This document shows, piece by piece, positions 11,140 through 25,600 of a stretch of 64,000 bases of DNA; position 1 is the first letter of the stretch; each line of letters starts with the position of its first letter. Location: assembly GCA_024362935.1 (NCBI GenBank), contig JANCRA010000014.1, positions 7,085,258-7,149,257 on the forward strand. The letters run 5' to 3'. Origin of the DNA: Setophaga petechia. Lineage: Eukaryota > Chordata > Aves > Passeriformes > Parulidae. Under the pieces are notes generated by a model. The model did not search any database, was not told the DNA's origin, and was given only the letters and a program-made list of their open reading frames with translations. A program made the position numbers and the translations under genes.

Positions 11140-14100
11140 GTGAGTGCGGGGGGCGCGACCGGCAGTGGTGGCGGGACCGGCACCGGCACCGCCCGCGGGC
11201 TGGCGCGCGGCACCGCCACACCCCGCGCTCGCCCCCCGCGGCCCCGTGGCCCAGCCCCATCCCCGCCGCGGGGCGCTGCCGCGGGCCGGGCTGGGCGGGA
11301 GCCGCCGAGCAGAGCCGCCCTGACCTTCCCCGTCTTTGAGGCGCCGGCAGCGCGGTCCCCGAGGGGCGGCGGCGGCGGGAGCTGAGCCATCGCCGGCCGT
11401 GCCCGGCACCGGCGGGGCCCGCGTGTGGGTGGGCCGGCGGGTGGGCTGAGGGGGGCGGGCGGCCCGGGGAGAGCGAGGGGCCTCGCAGGGGACAGCTCGG
11501 CCCGCAGGCTTGGGGCAGATCGCTCCGGCGGGGCCGGGGCACAATGCGGGCTGCGCTCGCCTCGCCCCGCCGCCAGCCCCCGGCGCTCCCCGGCCGTGCT
11601 GTGCCCGGCGCTGCGCTCAGAGGCACCGAAGCTTCTCGGCCTGGTGCCTGTCCGTGCTTTGGTCTTACTTTGCCAGGGCTCGGTATCGCAGGGAGGAGAG
11701 TGAAAGGGGGTGAACCAGGAGCTGCGAGGAGATGGTTTGTGCAGGGCAGAAGGTGCGCTCGGATTTAATGTTCTTGCTGTTTTCTGTCTTAGCAGAAGGT
11801 TGTGAGAGGACTGAAGTTACCTGACATGGTTGAATCACTTGGTCACAATGAACGTGAAAGGCTCATGCTTCCTTGGAGTGAAGCTAGCAAAGTGCATGTG
11901 CTCAGTGATCTGCTGCAACCGTGTCGTTTTTACATTGAGTTGCCCTTTTCAAGTATGATGTGCAAGAGAGAAAATTTTTTTGCCTTCTCTGGCTGTTGTC
12001 ACTTTTCAGTTTTGAGAACAATGAAAACCTGCAAAGGTGTGCAATAGCAAGGAGTGTGTGTTGCATTCAGTTAATGTGAGATAGCTTTCTGAAGACATTT
12101 AAATCCCTAAAAGCCTCTTCTTGCAATTCAAATTGAACTTCCTGTCTGAGGCAGGCTGAAATAATAATTCAGCTCATTTGAAGTCCATAATTTCCAGTGT
12201 AAATATATCTTAGAGCTGGACATACTGTATTGAACTGGGGGAAAAAAGCCCAGGTAAATGCTTGAACAGGAATTGGTTGCAGAAACATTGCTTGAAAGTG
12301 AATTCTGATTCCTTAATCAGCTGCCATCTCAAGTTCATATTCTTTTGCCTTCTTGAAAAGCTGTGTTCAAGCAGTGATTTCTGTATTTGTGTGCTGTGAC
12401 TTTACATTTTCTTTTAGCAGCAGCAAAACAAAAGGCATTTCACAGACCTTCACCTAGAAAGAGCAAATTTTCTGTATATAATGAAATGCTTGATCTCATT
12501 TAAAATGAGGTGGTTTTTTGGTTCACTTTTGGACTATTTAACTATTTTCCCACTGGGCCCTTAATTATTATTTGCCTAAAAGGTTGCAAGTTACTTGTTA
12601 GATGATTTGAAATATATTTGCTTAACACCTGTGTTTGTTCAGGTCTTTGGAAAAATGCAAATGGTGACAACTTTCTGCAGTTCCCTCTGCTGGGATTTCT
12701 TTTTTAATAAGAGGATCATTTAGTTAATGAAGGTGTACAGTAGGATTAGTTAAGGAATTGCAACATGTACCGATAGCTGGTAACATTGCAAGTGTGATTC
12801 TTTTAGGTTGTTTTGAAACTTATAGATATTGTGGCAAGTTCGGCCATTCAGTGTTTTGTTACTGTGTCTGTAAGGTAAAGAAAACCAGGGTGTAGCACTT
12901 CTCCCCTCCAGTTCCCCAGTGCCACCCGGTTTTGTATTTTTTTTTTTAACTGGGCAGTCCTGTATTCATTTTGGATAAAGGAAATGTGGCTTCAGCCTTG
13001 CAAACTTGAATTCAGTCTTTGGCTTGCATGAAGAGTATTCTGGAAAAAAAGGCAGTTGTGTATCACTGTGGCTTTTGCTTAACAGCAAAGCATATGTCCC
13101 CCTCTGCAGTTATCTGCAATATATGTCTGTGTATTTGAAAATCATCCTGACTGACTCTGTGTGGCTCTCTTGGGTTGTCAGGTTGCAGTTGGGATGAGCA
13201 TTGAGCTGCAGGCACAGTGAAAGCTTTCCCAGAGTCTTGCTCAGCTGGTTTGTGTGCTAGTGGCCTTACATTTGCTGGCATTTCTAACAAAAAAAGATGA
13301 AAGATGCAATTCAGGTTAGCATAATTCCCTCATTAATTTGTTTTAACAAAGTTGGAGTAGAGGAATAAAAAGACTAAGAAGGGGAAGGTAAATGTATTTC
13401 CCAAAAGGAAATAGTCTGGACCTTGTAATCTTCCCCATTCTAGTCTCCCTTTCCATCCTTTCACTGTTCACATATCTAGACTTAATTATTTTTAGCTCTA
13501 AAAGCATATTTAGGATAATGTCATTTCTTGCACAGAGCAGTCCATGGCAATTACTTGGTGGAGGTCTCTGAAGTCAGTGGTTTCTGATTGGCCTTGAGCT
13601 GTAGTTCACAGAGGGTTCTCCTCTATGGATCAGTCAACTGCTGTGGAGATAATTGTGAAATACATCAGAGAAACACTTATTTCCTTCAGTTCTGAGTGCA
13701 TAAACGTGTTCCTCAACTGGAAATGTTACAGGTTTCCAGATGAGAAAGGTTCACTGCTGAATTGGCATTTACCAGGCAGAGCTGCAGTGTGCTGAGGATA
13801 AATGGCTGATGAGGCAGGATGCCCCTCAGTAAGTTCCAGTATTTCTGCATCCCTGTGTTACTGGGCTTGTTTAGTCTAGGAAAGGCTTGAGCAGAGCTTA
13901 ATCCCAGCCTCCAGTCTCTGTCAGGCCATTATCAGAGAATGGAGCCAGGCTTTTCTCAGGGCACCTCATGGCAGGGCAGGAGCAGATGGGGTTGGGGTAG
14001 GACAGGGGACAGCTGCCCTTTGTATGGGGCCAGTCAGGCTGTGGAACAGGTTTGTCCTCCTGCTTTGAGCTGGAGGAGGTCCTTGCAAACCTGCATTATT

Positions 14101-17100
14101 CTGGGATAATTTGCATAGTTTCTCTGTTGGGAGTGGATCCTTTGCTAAAGAAGGGTGATCTGTTATCAAGTGGTTGTTGGTGGAGTGGAATAGAAAGAAG
14201 ATTAACTGGTCCTGGGATGCTGGTTGCATTGTGTTCCTAGAAAGTGCACACTGGAGACACTCCTGTCTTTGCAAGTTTTAGTGGCAAAAGAAAAGCTATT
14301 GAAGGAAAAATAGCCTAAAACTGTTGGCTGCTTTACTTTACTTATCAGTCTAAAGACTGCTGACTCTCTAATCTAAGTCATCTACAATACCTGTGTGGTA
14401 AAAATTGCAAGAGTATCAGGAACTGAAAAAGCTGAGAGCTTTTCATTGTCCTTGTTTGCTCCTTGTTAATCAGTAGTGAAGGATGCAGCAACTGATGGTC
14501 AGAGCCATGTCTGCTGTGGATTCACATGTGTCACTGGACCAGCAGCACAGATTTAAGGGTGGTGTTGGTGCTAATTTGTTGTACTGATTCTCAAATTTTC
14601 CAGAAAACAAGCTTGAATTCAGTCTTAAGGGAGGGTAACTCCGGTAGTGTTGGGCTGGCTTTACTATCCTGGGAGTGTGGTTTATTTATGCTGGGATTAC
14701 TTGTGGAATAAATATAGTCATAACTGGATAATAGAAGGCAATTTTCTCCACTAGCATTAGAATGCATTGGCTTGAGGTTTTTCCTCTTTAAATTCAGTGG
14801 GTTTTTTCTTAGTGTTTTGCAGACCAGAAAGACTTTACAGACCTTCTGTGCCTGTGGTGGTTGTTCGTTGATTCTTTGAATGCAGCTTGCTTTTTAAATG
14901 TGGCAATCCCTGGCAGACCACCTCTGTTTTTCTTTAGCAATTTATCTTTTACTATTGCTCATGCTAGTTTTTGTTGACTTTTTCAGAAAATGTCATATTC
15001 TTTTAGAATCACAGGCCTACCTTGCTCCAGTTCAGAATGACTTAATTTTTTAAATTTATAGCAGCAACCTTACATGTGTCCAGGCCAGATAATGTGGTAA
15101 AGCATAACTGCTGGCTGAACTTTTTGTTCTTTCTCCATACTGCAGATCTGTGACAGTAGCTCACCTGCTCCAAATGTCACTGGCAATTACGTGTTTCAGA
15201 GAAGGCAATTTCTTTTACAAGTAAAAAAGTGACTTTTCCTCAAGCCATCCCTCTGAGTAGCTCTGGTGGTGCTGCATGAGCTGAAAGATGGACTTTGTGC
15301 TGCAGCAAACTGACAGAATCATGTGTTTTTTAGCTTGGGAAGGAAGCAGTAGGAGGAGGTTTCATCCAGACAGGTGGCAGAAATGAGTCTCGTAAAGACT
15401 GAGCTCCCCTGAGGAGTTCTGGGCAGTGTTGGTGTGCTGGTGCTGATCTCACACCCAGAGCTAAGGCAGGGGGGATGCAAGAGAGGTGAGTGTAGACAGA
15501 CACACCAGAGCTGGCACAAGCAATGGAAAAGGTTCTGTATTTTTGGATTTTGTGGATAAAAAAGCCTGCCTGAGGCCATGTAACCCTTGTTTTACTCAAG
15601 GTCACTCGGGGCCCACATGGTGGCTCTGTTCTCTTCTAGGTCTTCTCTGTTTCATGGGTGCAGCTTTCTCTCCAGTGCTGCTGCTCACTGGGTGCTGCAG
15701 CTTGTCCTGCTCCTGGTGCAGCCTGCCCCGTGCCAAGGCAGATGGATGCAGAGCAATCACCAGGGATGCCCTGGTACCTTGTAGGATGACATGGGTAGGG
15801 ATTGTGGTGAGAGATGTGTAGAGGGATGGGATTTACTCTTGGCATGCCAGTGTGCAGCCTGGCAAAGGTATTGGAGAGTTTTATTTTGATGTCACTGCAG
15901 AAGGTCCCTGCAGAGAAGCCCTTCAGTTCCGCAGTGTCAGCAGATATATACCTGTTGAAGACAGAGTTGCTGGGAGCTGCAGCCTTTGTGCTCTGTATTG
16001 GGTTTCTGCTTCAGCACTGACTGCTGGGTGGTATTTGGGGTGGATAAATTCTCTAGTATGAGCAGAGTCCAAGAAATAGAGTGAATAATGTGAATTAAGT
16101 ATGACACAATGTGCTGGTAGCTCAGCTTTACAGCTGTGCCTTGTGAAGAAGCTGTGAATCAAATGGACCATGATGTTGTGAAGTGGATGTGAGGAGGTAG
16201 GCTTTAAGTGATAAAGGCAAGGAAATTAATTAGCTTAGGTAAATTATCTCCTTTTCTGTGGGGAATTAAGGTGGAATATCCAGTAATGCACTTACACAAT
16301 AGTAACTTTCAGCAGGTGCCTTTAAAAGGACACAAGTCCATTTTAGGCAACATCTTAGGAGCTTTTTAGTTTATTGAAACTTCTTTTATCTGCTGTTATA
16401 TTAAGTGGAAATTCTTGTTTCTGTAACCATGGACAGATTTGAGTGAACCATGGGTGGATTTGGCTGGATGGCTCTGAAGTACCCCTGTGCTGCCCTAATG
16501 TTTGACAATATCAGAACCCATGTTTTCCTCATAGGTTTGCAATAGATCCTAAAGCCTTTTATATTATATTTATCTCATTAAAATACTGTACTGAAAGTGT
16601 ATCAATACAGTCTTACATGGGCTGTGTCTCACTGAAAGGGACTGGGCTTGATGACACAGATCATTCCCATCTTGTTCTTTCTTTAGGTACACCTCTAAGC
16701 TTCTTACATCTGTAATGACAGGCAGAAAACACAAGACAGCATGGAGGAAAAGGTGACAAATCAGAAAAGGAAAATGAACCTTTCCAGGAAGAATGAGTGT
16801 TCACCAAAACCATATTTGAATGGCACAGGAAAGAGAGTAAGATTGTAGCAAACAAAAACAATTAGTCAAGGATCATTAATTTAAACCACATTTTTTTTAG
16901 CTTTTTCTTATTTCTGAGAAAATCAACATTATAATTGGTCAAATTTATTCTGGTTTTTATTTTATTTATTTAATAGTATTTTACTGTTCAAAATAGAAAT
17001 ACTTTTTTTAGGAGGAGATAGCAAGCTAACATACTTATTTTTAGATCTAGAAACCATAATTCTACTTTCCATATTTAAAATAAGAATTCCTTCATTCCTT

Positions 17101-19546
17101 GCAGTCTCTAAGGCTTTCTCACAGGTTCAGGATTGAACAGAAGGCATCTGGTGCTTGAGTGAGGCTGTTGTGCCTTGAGGGGTTAAATGAGGTGCAGTGC
17201 TGACATACAGCTTGATCTTGGGTATGTGATGGTACAGGAGCTGTTAAGGGTGAATGCACTTATTGTGTGTGGGGAAGTTTAAAATGGCAACAGCTACCTT
17301 GCTTTAGCTTCAGAAAATAAGGTGGTGGTTATTTTTTGTCCTCAGCTTCAGTGTTAGATGTGTGACTGCTGAGCATCAATACTGTCAACTAGATTTGCCC
17401 TTAAATGTTTAGGAATATCTGACAGTGCTGTAACTTCATGTGTTGGAATTGAAGCTTGATCCATACAGAGTGAATCAGCGTGATGTTCACCTGTGCTGAT
17501 TGTTGGCTCCACTGCAGCCATCCCAAACGAGGTACCCACAGGTCTGGAATGGAAACTCCAGGCATCAAACTTAAGTCCTACCCCTTCTGGTTTCCAAATA
17601 TGACATGAGTCCTACCTCTCAGCAGGGTGGGCATCACTCAGTAGAGTTCCCAGGGAGGTGGTGCCATGGTTTTAGGGTGTTTGTTCTTCAACATAAAATG
17701 CCCTAATACAGGCTGAAGTTATTTGATTTCTGGATCGACTCCAGGTTAGGCTGATATGCAGCAATTATGATGTGCAATCAATACAACCTTTTCACTTGTA
17801 GAGAACTGGTTTCAAGTTGTTTAGGAAGTGAGTGTGGGGTTGTTGTTTTTTTTTATCTATTGTACTTGGGTGATTTTTTAATTTGCTATGTGTTTTCCCA
17901 GAGGAGTGGCCACACTGGGTAAACTCCTCCAGACTGAGGTATGTACAGCAAGTATCAGTGGAGAGCTCAGGATGGGGACTAACACCAGGCTGTAGATCTC
18001 TTTGGAGCAGTTGAAACAACAGTGATGTGGCAACAAGACTTTGAATTTTTATGTTAGTGTGCAGGCTTGGTGACTTTGATGTTGACTATTCTGCCTAGGT
18101 GTCTGATTGTGAAATAAGGATGTTTAAAATGTGATAGCAGCTGTGCTTGGTAGTCAAATTTACCACCCTGAAAACACAGATGCTGCCTGCTTTTAGGCCA
18201 TTGATCTGACAAAAGAGACTTGCTCTTCTGTAAGTCTGGCCAAATCTGTATGACCTTAATACTTCCAACCTAGAGTCTGAACCCATTTCAGTTCCCATTT
18301 GTATGAGTAAAAACTCAGAGGCCTAAAATATGAGCTTTCTTGTCCAACTATGCACAGAAAGCTGGGCCTGGGAGTACTCTCTGTGGAGATCTTGGGAATT
18401 TGTGTTTTGCTTCTCTTAGGAATTTGTTAAATCTTACACAGGTGTGTGAGTAGTTGAACAGCAAAAAGAAACCAAAATAACTATTATGTCCTGTGTCCTA
18501 AAACAGAATTTCATACCTTTCTAGGCTTGCAGTGCAATTTAAACCTGTAACTCCAAGGTTCCTGGACAGGGATTGAGAAGAGGGACTAAGTGGCTGACAG
18601 GTGTAGATGTTAAGCAAGTATAGTTTGCTTGAAGTGAACTCGGGTCTTAAATAAAACTACAGATAATTTTAAACTCAGGTCTTAAAATATAATGTAGTGG
18701 GGTTTGAGTGCAGCTTTTTTGTGGTTTGAATTTTAGCACAATTCTTCAGACTTTCAGAGAGAGATCAGGATAAATAAAAATGAATTTGCTTTCTTGAGAA
18801 ATGTAATGTGATGCAGCCATCTGTCTGGACTGCTGTGCATGCTCTATGCTTAACCCCTCTGGAACAGAGGGACTTGTGTTCAGAAGTGTGGGATGCCTTC
18901 AGCACCTTCACTAGGAACTGCAGATTCTCAGCACTATGGAAAATCATGGTTTGTATCTTGAAGTTATCACAGGTTCAAAGATAAACATTGAGTCTACTTC
19001 AGCCTCACTGACAGATGAGGATGGGCAGCAAGCTTGTGTTGAACAAGGAGTTAGTGAATTAATTCTTCTTATGTGCCATTGACAGGACACTTTTAGAATG
19101 GCCTGTGGATGGTGAAATACCTGAGGAGCTAAATACATGAATCAGTTGGTGTAAGCCACTTGCAGACAATCCATGTTAACAGGTCAGCTGTTTACAGTAA
19201 ATGAGATCAAGTTCAAACAGGGAGCACTTGCCAGCTTGTTCAGATGGTGTAACTTCTGAAATACGTGAAGACAAGGTGGTAACACTTGGTTTTGTTCTTG
19301 TTCTCCACTTTTGTACATGAGGTGTGACCTCACACTGAAATAGCACTACAAATCAAATCTATAATTAGAAATTAAACTATTCAGTATCCAAGACTTTTAT
19401 TTACAAGTCTAGGATACAGAGGTGGGTTTGTCCTATTTATCCTAAAGAAAAATTCAGGCCAGTTGAGAAGATCTGTGTAATGCACAAACCAAATGTTAAA
19501 CTTATTCCTGTGGTCTTTCTGATGATTTTGTTTGCTTGTTTTTTAG
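11140..19546 (+). other. NUTF2: NUTF2 intron 1
   Basis: A long first intron separating the non-coding exon from the ATG exon. It is GC-rich for the first ~500 bases and AT-richer afterwards. I see no conserved coding exon on either strand; the open frames are short and without recognisable motifs. A possible alternative 5' UTR acceptor (TCTTAG at about 11,787-11,792) is weak. No clear transposon was recognised in it. Confidence 0.6.
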
Positions 19547-19572
19547 TCACTGGCTCTGGTTGAGGATTCAGA

Positions 19573-19671
19573 ATGGGAGACAAGCCTATCTGGGAGCAGA
19601 TTGGATCCAGCTTTGTACAACATTACTACCAGCTTTTTGATGCAGACAGGACTCAGTTAGGAGCAATATAT
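19573..19671 (+). CDS. NUTF2: NUTF2 coding exon 1 (residues 1-33)
   Basis: The acceptor TTTTAG ends at 19546, followed by 26 bases of 5' UTR and then ATG at 19573 with a strong Kozak context. It encodes the N-terminal helices of the NTF2 fold, beginning [14 protein letters not shown] and ending at QLGAIY. The donor GTAAGT is at 19672. The exon is 33 whole codons (phase 0). Confidence 0.97.
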
Positions 19672-22600
19672 GTAAGTATGCAGAGAAGGGGAGCTGGACT
19701 CTGTCCCCTTATCTGTCTGGACTTCCCTGTTTTGAAGTGTGAGAATACACAGGGTGGGATAGTGGGCTTTATCCTGACTCCAGAACGCTAGTCAGTGCAA
19801 TCACACTTTTATTTATTGCTTTTCTTTTGTCTGTTTGGAGCTTTGTTTGCCTTAGAGGCAGTCAGACTCACAAAAGCCCTGTTTAGCTGTAGGCAGTGAT
19901 TTGTTTTGGAGGGGTTTGATGATAATCCTGTGATGAAGTGCTCTGTAAAAGCAAATATTCTAGTCTCAGTTTGCCATTAATTTACAGGCATGGATTTGCT
20001 TGGATCCCTCTTGAGGTAGGATGTAATTTAAGTCCTACCCTGTGTTTAGCAGTTCTTGCAGGTGTTTCTTGGACCTCATGCGGTATTAATCCTCTGAACA
20101 GTAAAATAGATTTACAGTTTTAAATCCAGTTTAAAATGTAGAATAACATGTTAAATTAATGTAAATTTAGTTGAAATTTCCTCAAACATTAGGTTTTTAC
20201 TTTTGTTTCTTATTTGGGCTGAAGTAGACTTGGATACCAGAACTAAAAAGCGTAATTAACAAACCCAAGGAACATCAGATTTCAGTTTTGGGGGAAGATT
20301 CCTCCAGAGCACGCAAAGTGCTCCGTGTGTGGATTTGATTGCTGATGGTGAGGAATGCTGCTGGGTGCCTGAGGAGTTGCAGCAAGAGGTTCAGGGCTGA
20401 CAAGTCTTCTAGCAGCATATCCTGTTTTTCTGGCTGGTTTTTCATTTCCTGGATGAGCTGAAGTTTCAGCAAGCCCTTGAGGATTTAAATGGTTCAACAC
20501 CCTCTGCCACCCCTTCTTATACCTCAGCAATATCTGGCAGCACTGATACCATTTGCTCTTGGGATTATTGTGTACTTGCTACCTGCCAGATTGTTGGTTT
20601 ACTTTGCCCAAGAAGCTGTGTAGAAAGCCCTAGAGAGAAAGAAAACCAAGCAGTTTGTGTTCCAACCACAGCTCTGAATATGGAGGCTCTTAGTAGTTTG
20701 TATTTTATTACCAAAATACATTCTGTCCTCAGAGTGTTGTTAAGTACAGACTAATTTAAATTCCTGGATTTAGAGCCTTCCACACAGTGAACTCCTGGCC
20801 TTTTTTTCACCCTGAGGGTCTTTCTGCCTTCCATCATTCAATGAAGAGTCTTGTGCACATGTAATTGGGAGAGCTATTATGCAGGTCACTGATGTGTATT
20901 GTTTTGTGGAGCTCCTGAACTGTAGAGAAAACACACCCTGTTTTGTGTGGCTGAAATGCACCAAGGTCACAATTTGTATAATTTTGGGGGAAATCTGTAG
21001 AAATGGACTTTTAATGATGAGCTTTTTCCCTTCAGAGACCCTGGGGGAGCAAACAAATTTTACAGCATGCAGGAATGCAGCAGAGAGCTCTTAGATTTGG
21101 TTTGTATTCCTGTATCACTACTTCCACCACAAGATTCAGTTTATCCTTAGTGGTATGATCTAAGTCAGTTAAGACTTTTGTCACCTATTCAGGTAGGGAT
21201 CTGGCCAGTCACATTTGAATTGCTTGAGTTAGGTGAGTTGAAGCACTACCCTGATGGTGTAACCCATGTTGTCAGTTTTCTTTGTATATTTTTCTCTTTA
21301 CACATGCTTGACTTCGTGTCTGTAATTATTTTTTTTAATCCTCTAGATTTTCTTCTGAAAGCTGACTTTTATCCAAAGGCAGGAATTCTTTTTTGCTGAT
21401 ACACTTATGATACTGAAATGTAGTGTACTTAATTTTTAGTTGATTGTTCCAAACTTCTTCAATTGATTTTGGTGGTTTCTTTCTATGTCCCTTTAAGGTA
21501 GTTTTCAAATAGCTGGATTCTGAGGATTTCTACTAAATACATAAAGTCTCTTATCAGGATTGCTTACAGGCTACCTAAGTTGATGACATTTTTCTTCTTC
21601 TCCCAGATTGATGCATCATGCCTTACGTGGGAAGGACAGCAGTTCCAGGGCAAAGCAGCCATTGTTGAAAAACTCACTGTAAGTCTGCAATCCTTACTGA
21701 ATGTTTTGGAAAACAGTTATGAAGACTAGAAGACAATTGCTTCTGAAAATTTGAGTTAGACTTAAGCAGTTCAAAAATCTTGAACTTGTGCTTCCAGCTT
21801 AGGTCTTCAAGAAATGTTATGAATTACTGCTGCCCAGTGGGTTATTCCACTGATGGCTCTAATGTTGGAATGTTAATTGACTCCATAGTTTGCAAGGTTA
21901 TTTTGTGACTGCAATTGTATTTGACATTATTGATTTATTTTTTTTAAAAGGTCTAATGCATAAGCTGCCTCTGATCTAGAGGAGTGAAAGGTGCCTTTGC
22001 TCTTTTAAGGCATGCCAAGGAAGAAGCAGTAGCAATCCTGTTACTTGGATCTGTCTGTGATAAAGGCTAGACACATTACAGCAAGGAACATCTTGTTTTC
22101 TGATACGTAAACTGCAAATAAGTTCTATAGTGGAGCAGCTGACTTATCCTCAGTGCAGATTTGTCAGCAGTTCAGATGTGAGCAGGTATGGTTCAGGACT
22201 TTGAAACATGTGTTTCCTCTTCAGCAAGTGAGAGGACACTGGAATTCTATGTTTATTTAAAGAATTTTTATCTTCTAGAGTAAATCCATGCTTCTGTTAT
22301 AAAACTGGGGGTACTTGCAAGCTGTCGTGAGACTAGAAAGTTTGTTTCTCTTGCCAGATATGCAGAGGACATGCTTTTTAGGTCACCAGACAGTCTGCTC
22401 TGAGTATGGTATTTCAGATATTTTTATTACACATTGAGAAGAAAAGTAATTGTAACTTGACACTTGGCTTATTGCACAGCTACTGCTCCTGTGTTTTGGA
22501 ATTGCTTCTTTTGCCTAAGGCATCTTTAACTGTAAAGACTGAGGTTTGCCCTCAGGTCTGTGCTTTAGGTGCCTGTGTTGCCTTTGAGAAGGCTGCACAT

Positions 22601-25600
22601 CTCAGAAACAGCAGCAACTGTTTGCTTGTAGGTGAGAAGCTATCGAAGCTCCAGGGTTGCTTGTTTGTGTACTCAGTGTTCTTTAGACTTTTGGGCTTGC
22701 AGCCACTCAGATACCCAACCAGCCAAGCATTTGCTTGGCCACAGTGTCTGATTGCTGCCTTGGATCCAGCCCAGTGCAGATCCAGCCCCTTTCCCACTGT
22801 GACATAGCTCATCTTTACCTTCCCTGTCACTGGTGCAAGGTGGACTTTCTGGATTTATGTGCCTGCTGCAGTTGTAATCGGTGAGTGAAGACACACTACT
22901 CTGCTTTAGGGAATTTTTTTCTGACTTGTATCCATCTGCTTAAAGTGAGGAAGAAAATCACTGAAGTTACTCTGTGCCCTTGCACCACCATGGCTTGTTA
23001 TGGGCTGTATCAGCTTACAGTGACTCTCATGTCGTTCAGCATTCCTCTGTCAGCACTGAGCTGCCTGGGCTCCCATTGCTGTGTCAGCTTTGTGTGCTCA
23101 CCTACTCTGCTTCTGGAGCTGCTTAGTCAGTTCAGCACAGCCCTGAAAGTTTGACACTGAATTCTTTCACACTTCTGTGGTCTTGTGTCCTTCGGTGCCT
23201 GGCTGGTGAAGTGATGAAAGCACAAAGAGGTGGCATTTTCTTTTAGATCAAGTTCTTTGCTGTGTGACAGCAATGGTATGGCACCTTCTCAATCTGCTAA
23301 TATAGTAGGGCAAGGTTGTATGGGCATTGCTCTGCAGGCCCAGCACATCTGTGCCTTGCTACAGCGTGGGAGTTGACACTTGTTCCTTCTGTCCTAATTG
23401 GTGCTGGACTTGTTTAACGTGCTAATTAGGGGCAGCCTGATTTACATTGAGCATTTGAGATAATAATTACGTAGTTCTATGAACATACTGGACCAAGGAG
23501 GAAGCTGAGACAGGTATTCTTGCTGCCAGCAGTGAGTTTATGCTACTCAACTTTATTCTTGCCTAATTTCACTTACCTGATTTCAAGGAGATTCCACAGT
23601 TTTCAGAGTGAAAGAGCAGTCAATTTCTAACATCAGAGGATGGTAAAAACCTTGCTTGTGTGGCTTCATGCTTTTTAGACACTTTTATTGTACTTCTCAT
23701 ACCACAAAATCCCTCACTCCAGTACAGATGCATGTCTCTAAGTAGGTATCCTTTTGAGGTAGCCTCTGCCTATCCTAAAAATCAGTGATCTTTTCTGTCA
23801 CCTACACTCCTACTCTTTCCAGTGGAATTTCTCCCAGTGCATCCCATGAGTAGCTCACTAGGCTGTCCAGCTGTTTGGGATCCTTGCCTCTGAAGAGGAC
23901 AATCATAGAATCTTTAAGGTTGGAAAAGTTGTCCAAGATTGAGTCCATCCTTTGACTGAGCACCACCTTTTAAGTAAACCATAGCACTAAGTGCCAGGTC
24001 CACTTGTTTCTTGAAAACTTCCAGGGGTGCCGACTCTACCACTTCCCTGAGCAGCTCATTATGATGCTTAAGCTTTTCAGTCAAGAAGTTCTTCCTGATG
24101 TCCAACCTGAACCTCCTCTGTTGCAGTTTGAGGTCATTTTCTCTTGTTCTGTGGAATCAGGTATTGAAACAGCCACTGTCTTACCCAGCCTTGTCTTTTG
24201 TTCCTTGTTACCATTTTGCAGAGCTCTTGATTCCAAAGCCTTTCCTTCCTCCCTGGAATGAATTGCATTCATTCCCCTTCACCCCTCTGCCTTTTCAAGA
24301 GAATCTTTTTGCAGGGCTTGTTCAACAAGAAGCTCTTGTGCTGAGGTGGGACTAGGAGTATCCTAGGTGGCTTTGGAGTATCCTTTTGTCAAAGGAAGTT
24401 GCCAGCCTATGCTTGTGCAGGCTGTGGGCATTTTGCACATTCAAGCTCAGGATGGTGACCCTGGAAAACAGTCTGCTGGTCATTCAGAAAAGAAGGCTCT
24501 GGATTTGTGTTGTTACTAAGTGTTTACTCCATACTGCAAAGCAGTTGGTTCACTTTGCACTTCAAGATGGTTGGGGTTGCACTCCCAGCTGAGAGGAAAC
24601 ATTGCAGGCTTTATTAAAGGGTGTTCTTGAATAGTGTCTCTCTAATTGGAGGGCTGCTCCCTACACTTCATTTGCTTCCTCAGGTCCTGATCCTTCCACA
24701 CTTTGTGTTCTGTTATCCATGGGTTTAGCTTCCTGGAATTCTTCCTAGAGCCTTGGGCTTGTAGAGCCAAGACTGTACTTCATATCTGTGACAGCAGGTC
24801 TCGTGTCTCTACCTAGGCCTTCTAGGAAATCTTTGAGGCTCCTTCCACTAGAGGGAAATGCAGGACTTGTTGCAGTATGCTTTTGGATCTGTTTCAGCCT
24901 GTTTCCAAATGCAGCAAAGGCATCCAAGTGCCACCTGAGGTTTGAATGGCCACGTGCTGCCGTCCTGTGCAGTTCCTGGACTTTGGGTATCTGCCACATG
25001 GTCACCTAGAGCTCCATCCATGCTGAACTGCCTCTAAAGCACTCAGCAATAATGCAGCTTTTGGGAGAACAGTCCCAAAATTGCATTTGTGTGGCAGGAC
25101 TCTCAGATCTCCCTGGTGTTTCACGTTCACTGCTAGGAATTGTCCATGTTGGAATGTGAATGTGGTCTAAGTTGAAAGACAGGAATTGCTCTCCAGTGCC
25201 TGGTGTTTCTCAGGGTGTGTTCCTTGCACACTCACCTCCAGACATACTGACACTGGCTGCCGAGTGTCAAGGGAATTTAAAAGGGCCAGAGTGGATATGT
25301 GGATTTCAAGTCTTGAAGATTTCATCCACTTTTCTTTCCATTCATAGCCGCTTTAACAAAGAAGCAAATTCGGAGCTGTCTGGTAAACATCAAGTATTAG
25401 ATGATAAAATCCTTTAACACAGTTCAGACCATCCAGTTAAGAGCAGAGGTTTGTTCCTTCATCATAAGAACTTTGAGCTTACAGATGATCTGAAACCCTT
25501 CAGGCAGTGGAATTAGAGTAGGAAAAGGTACCATTTACTGTGTATGGTGACATTATTTCCTCTTTTGGTGCTTGAAAAGCACACCTGTTAAAATTTACCC

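Noticed and set aside
10822..11626. Several long frames on both strands over the NUTF2 CpG island
   Set aside because: Mutually overlapping in many frames with biased composition; no domain.
11788..12047. Possible alternative NUTF2 5' exon after TCTTAG at ~11,792
   Set aside because: Weak acceptor and no matching donor or supporting context; cannot be supported by sequence alone.
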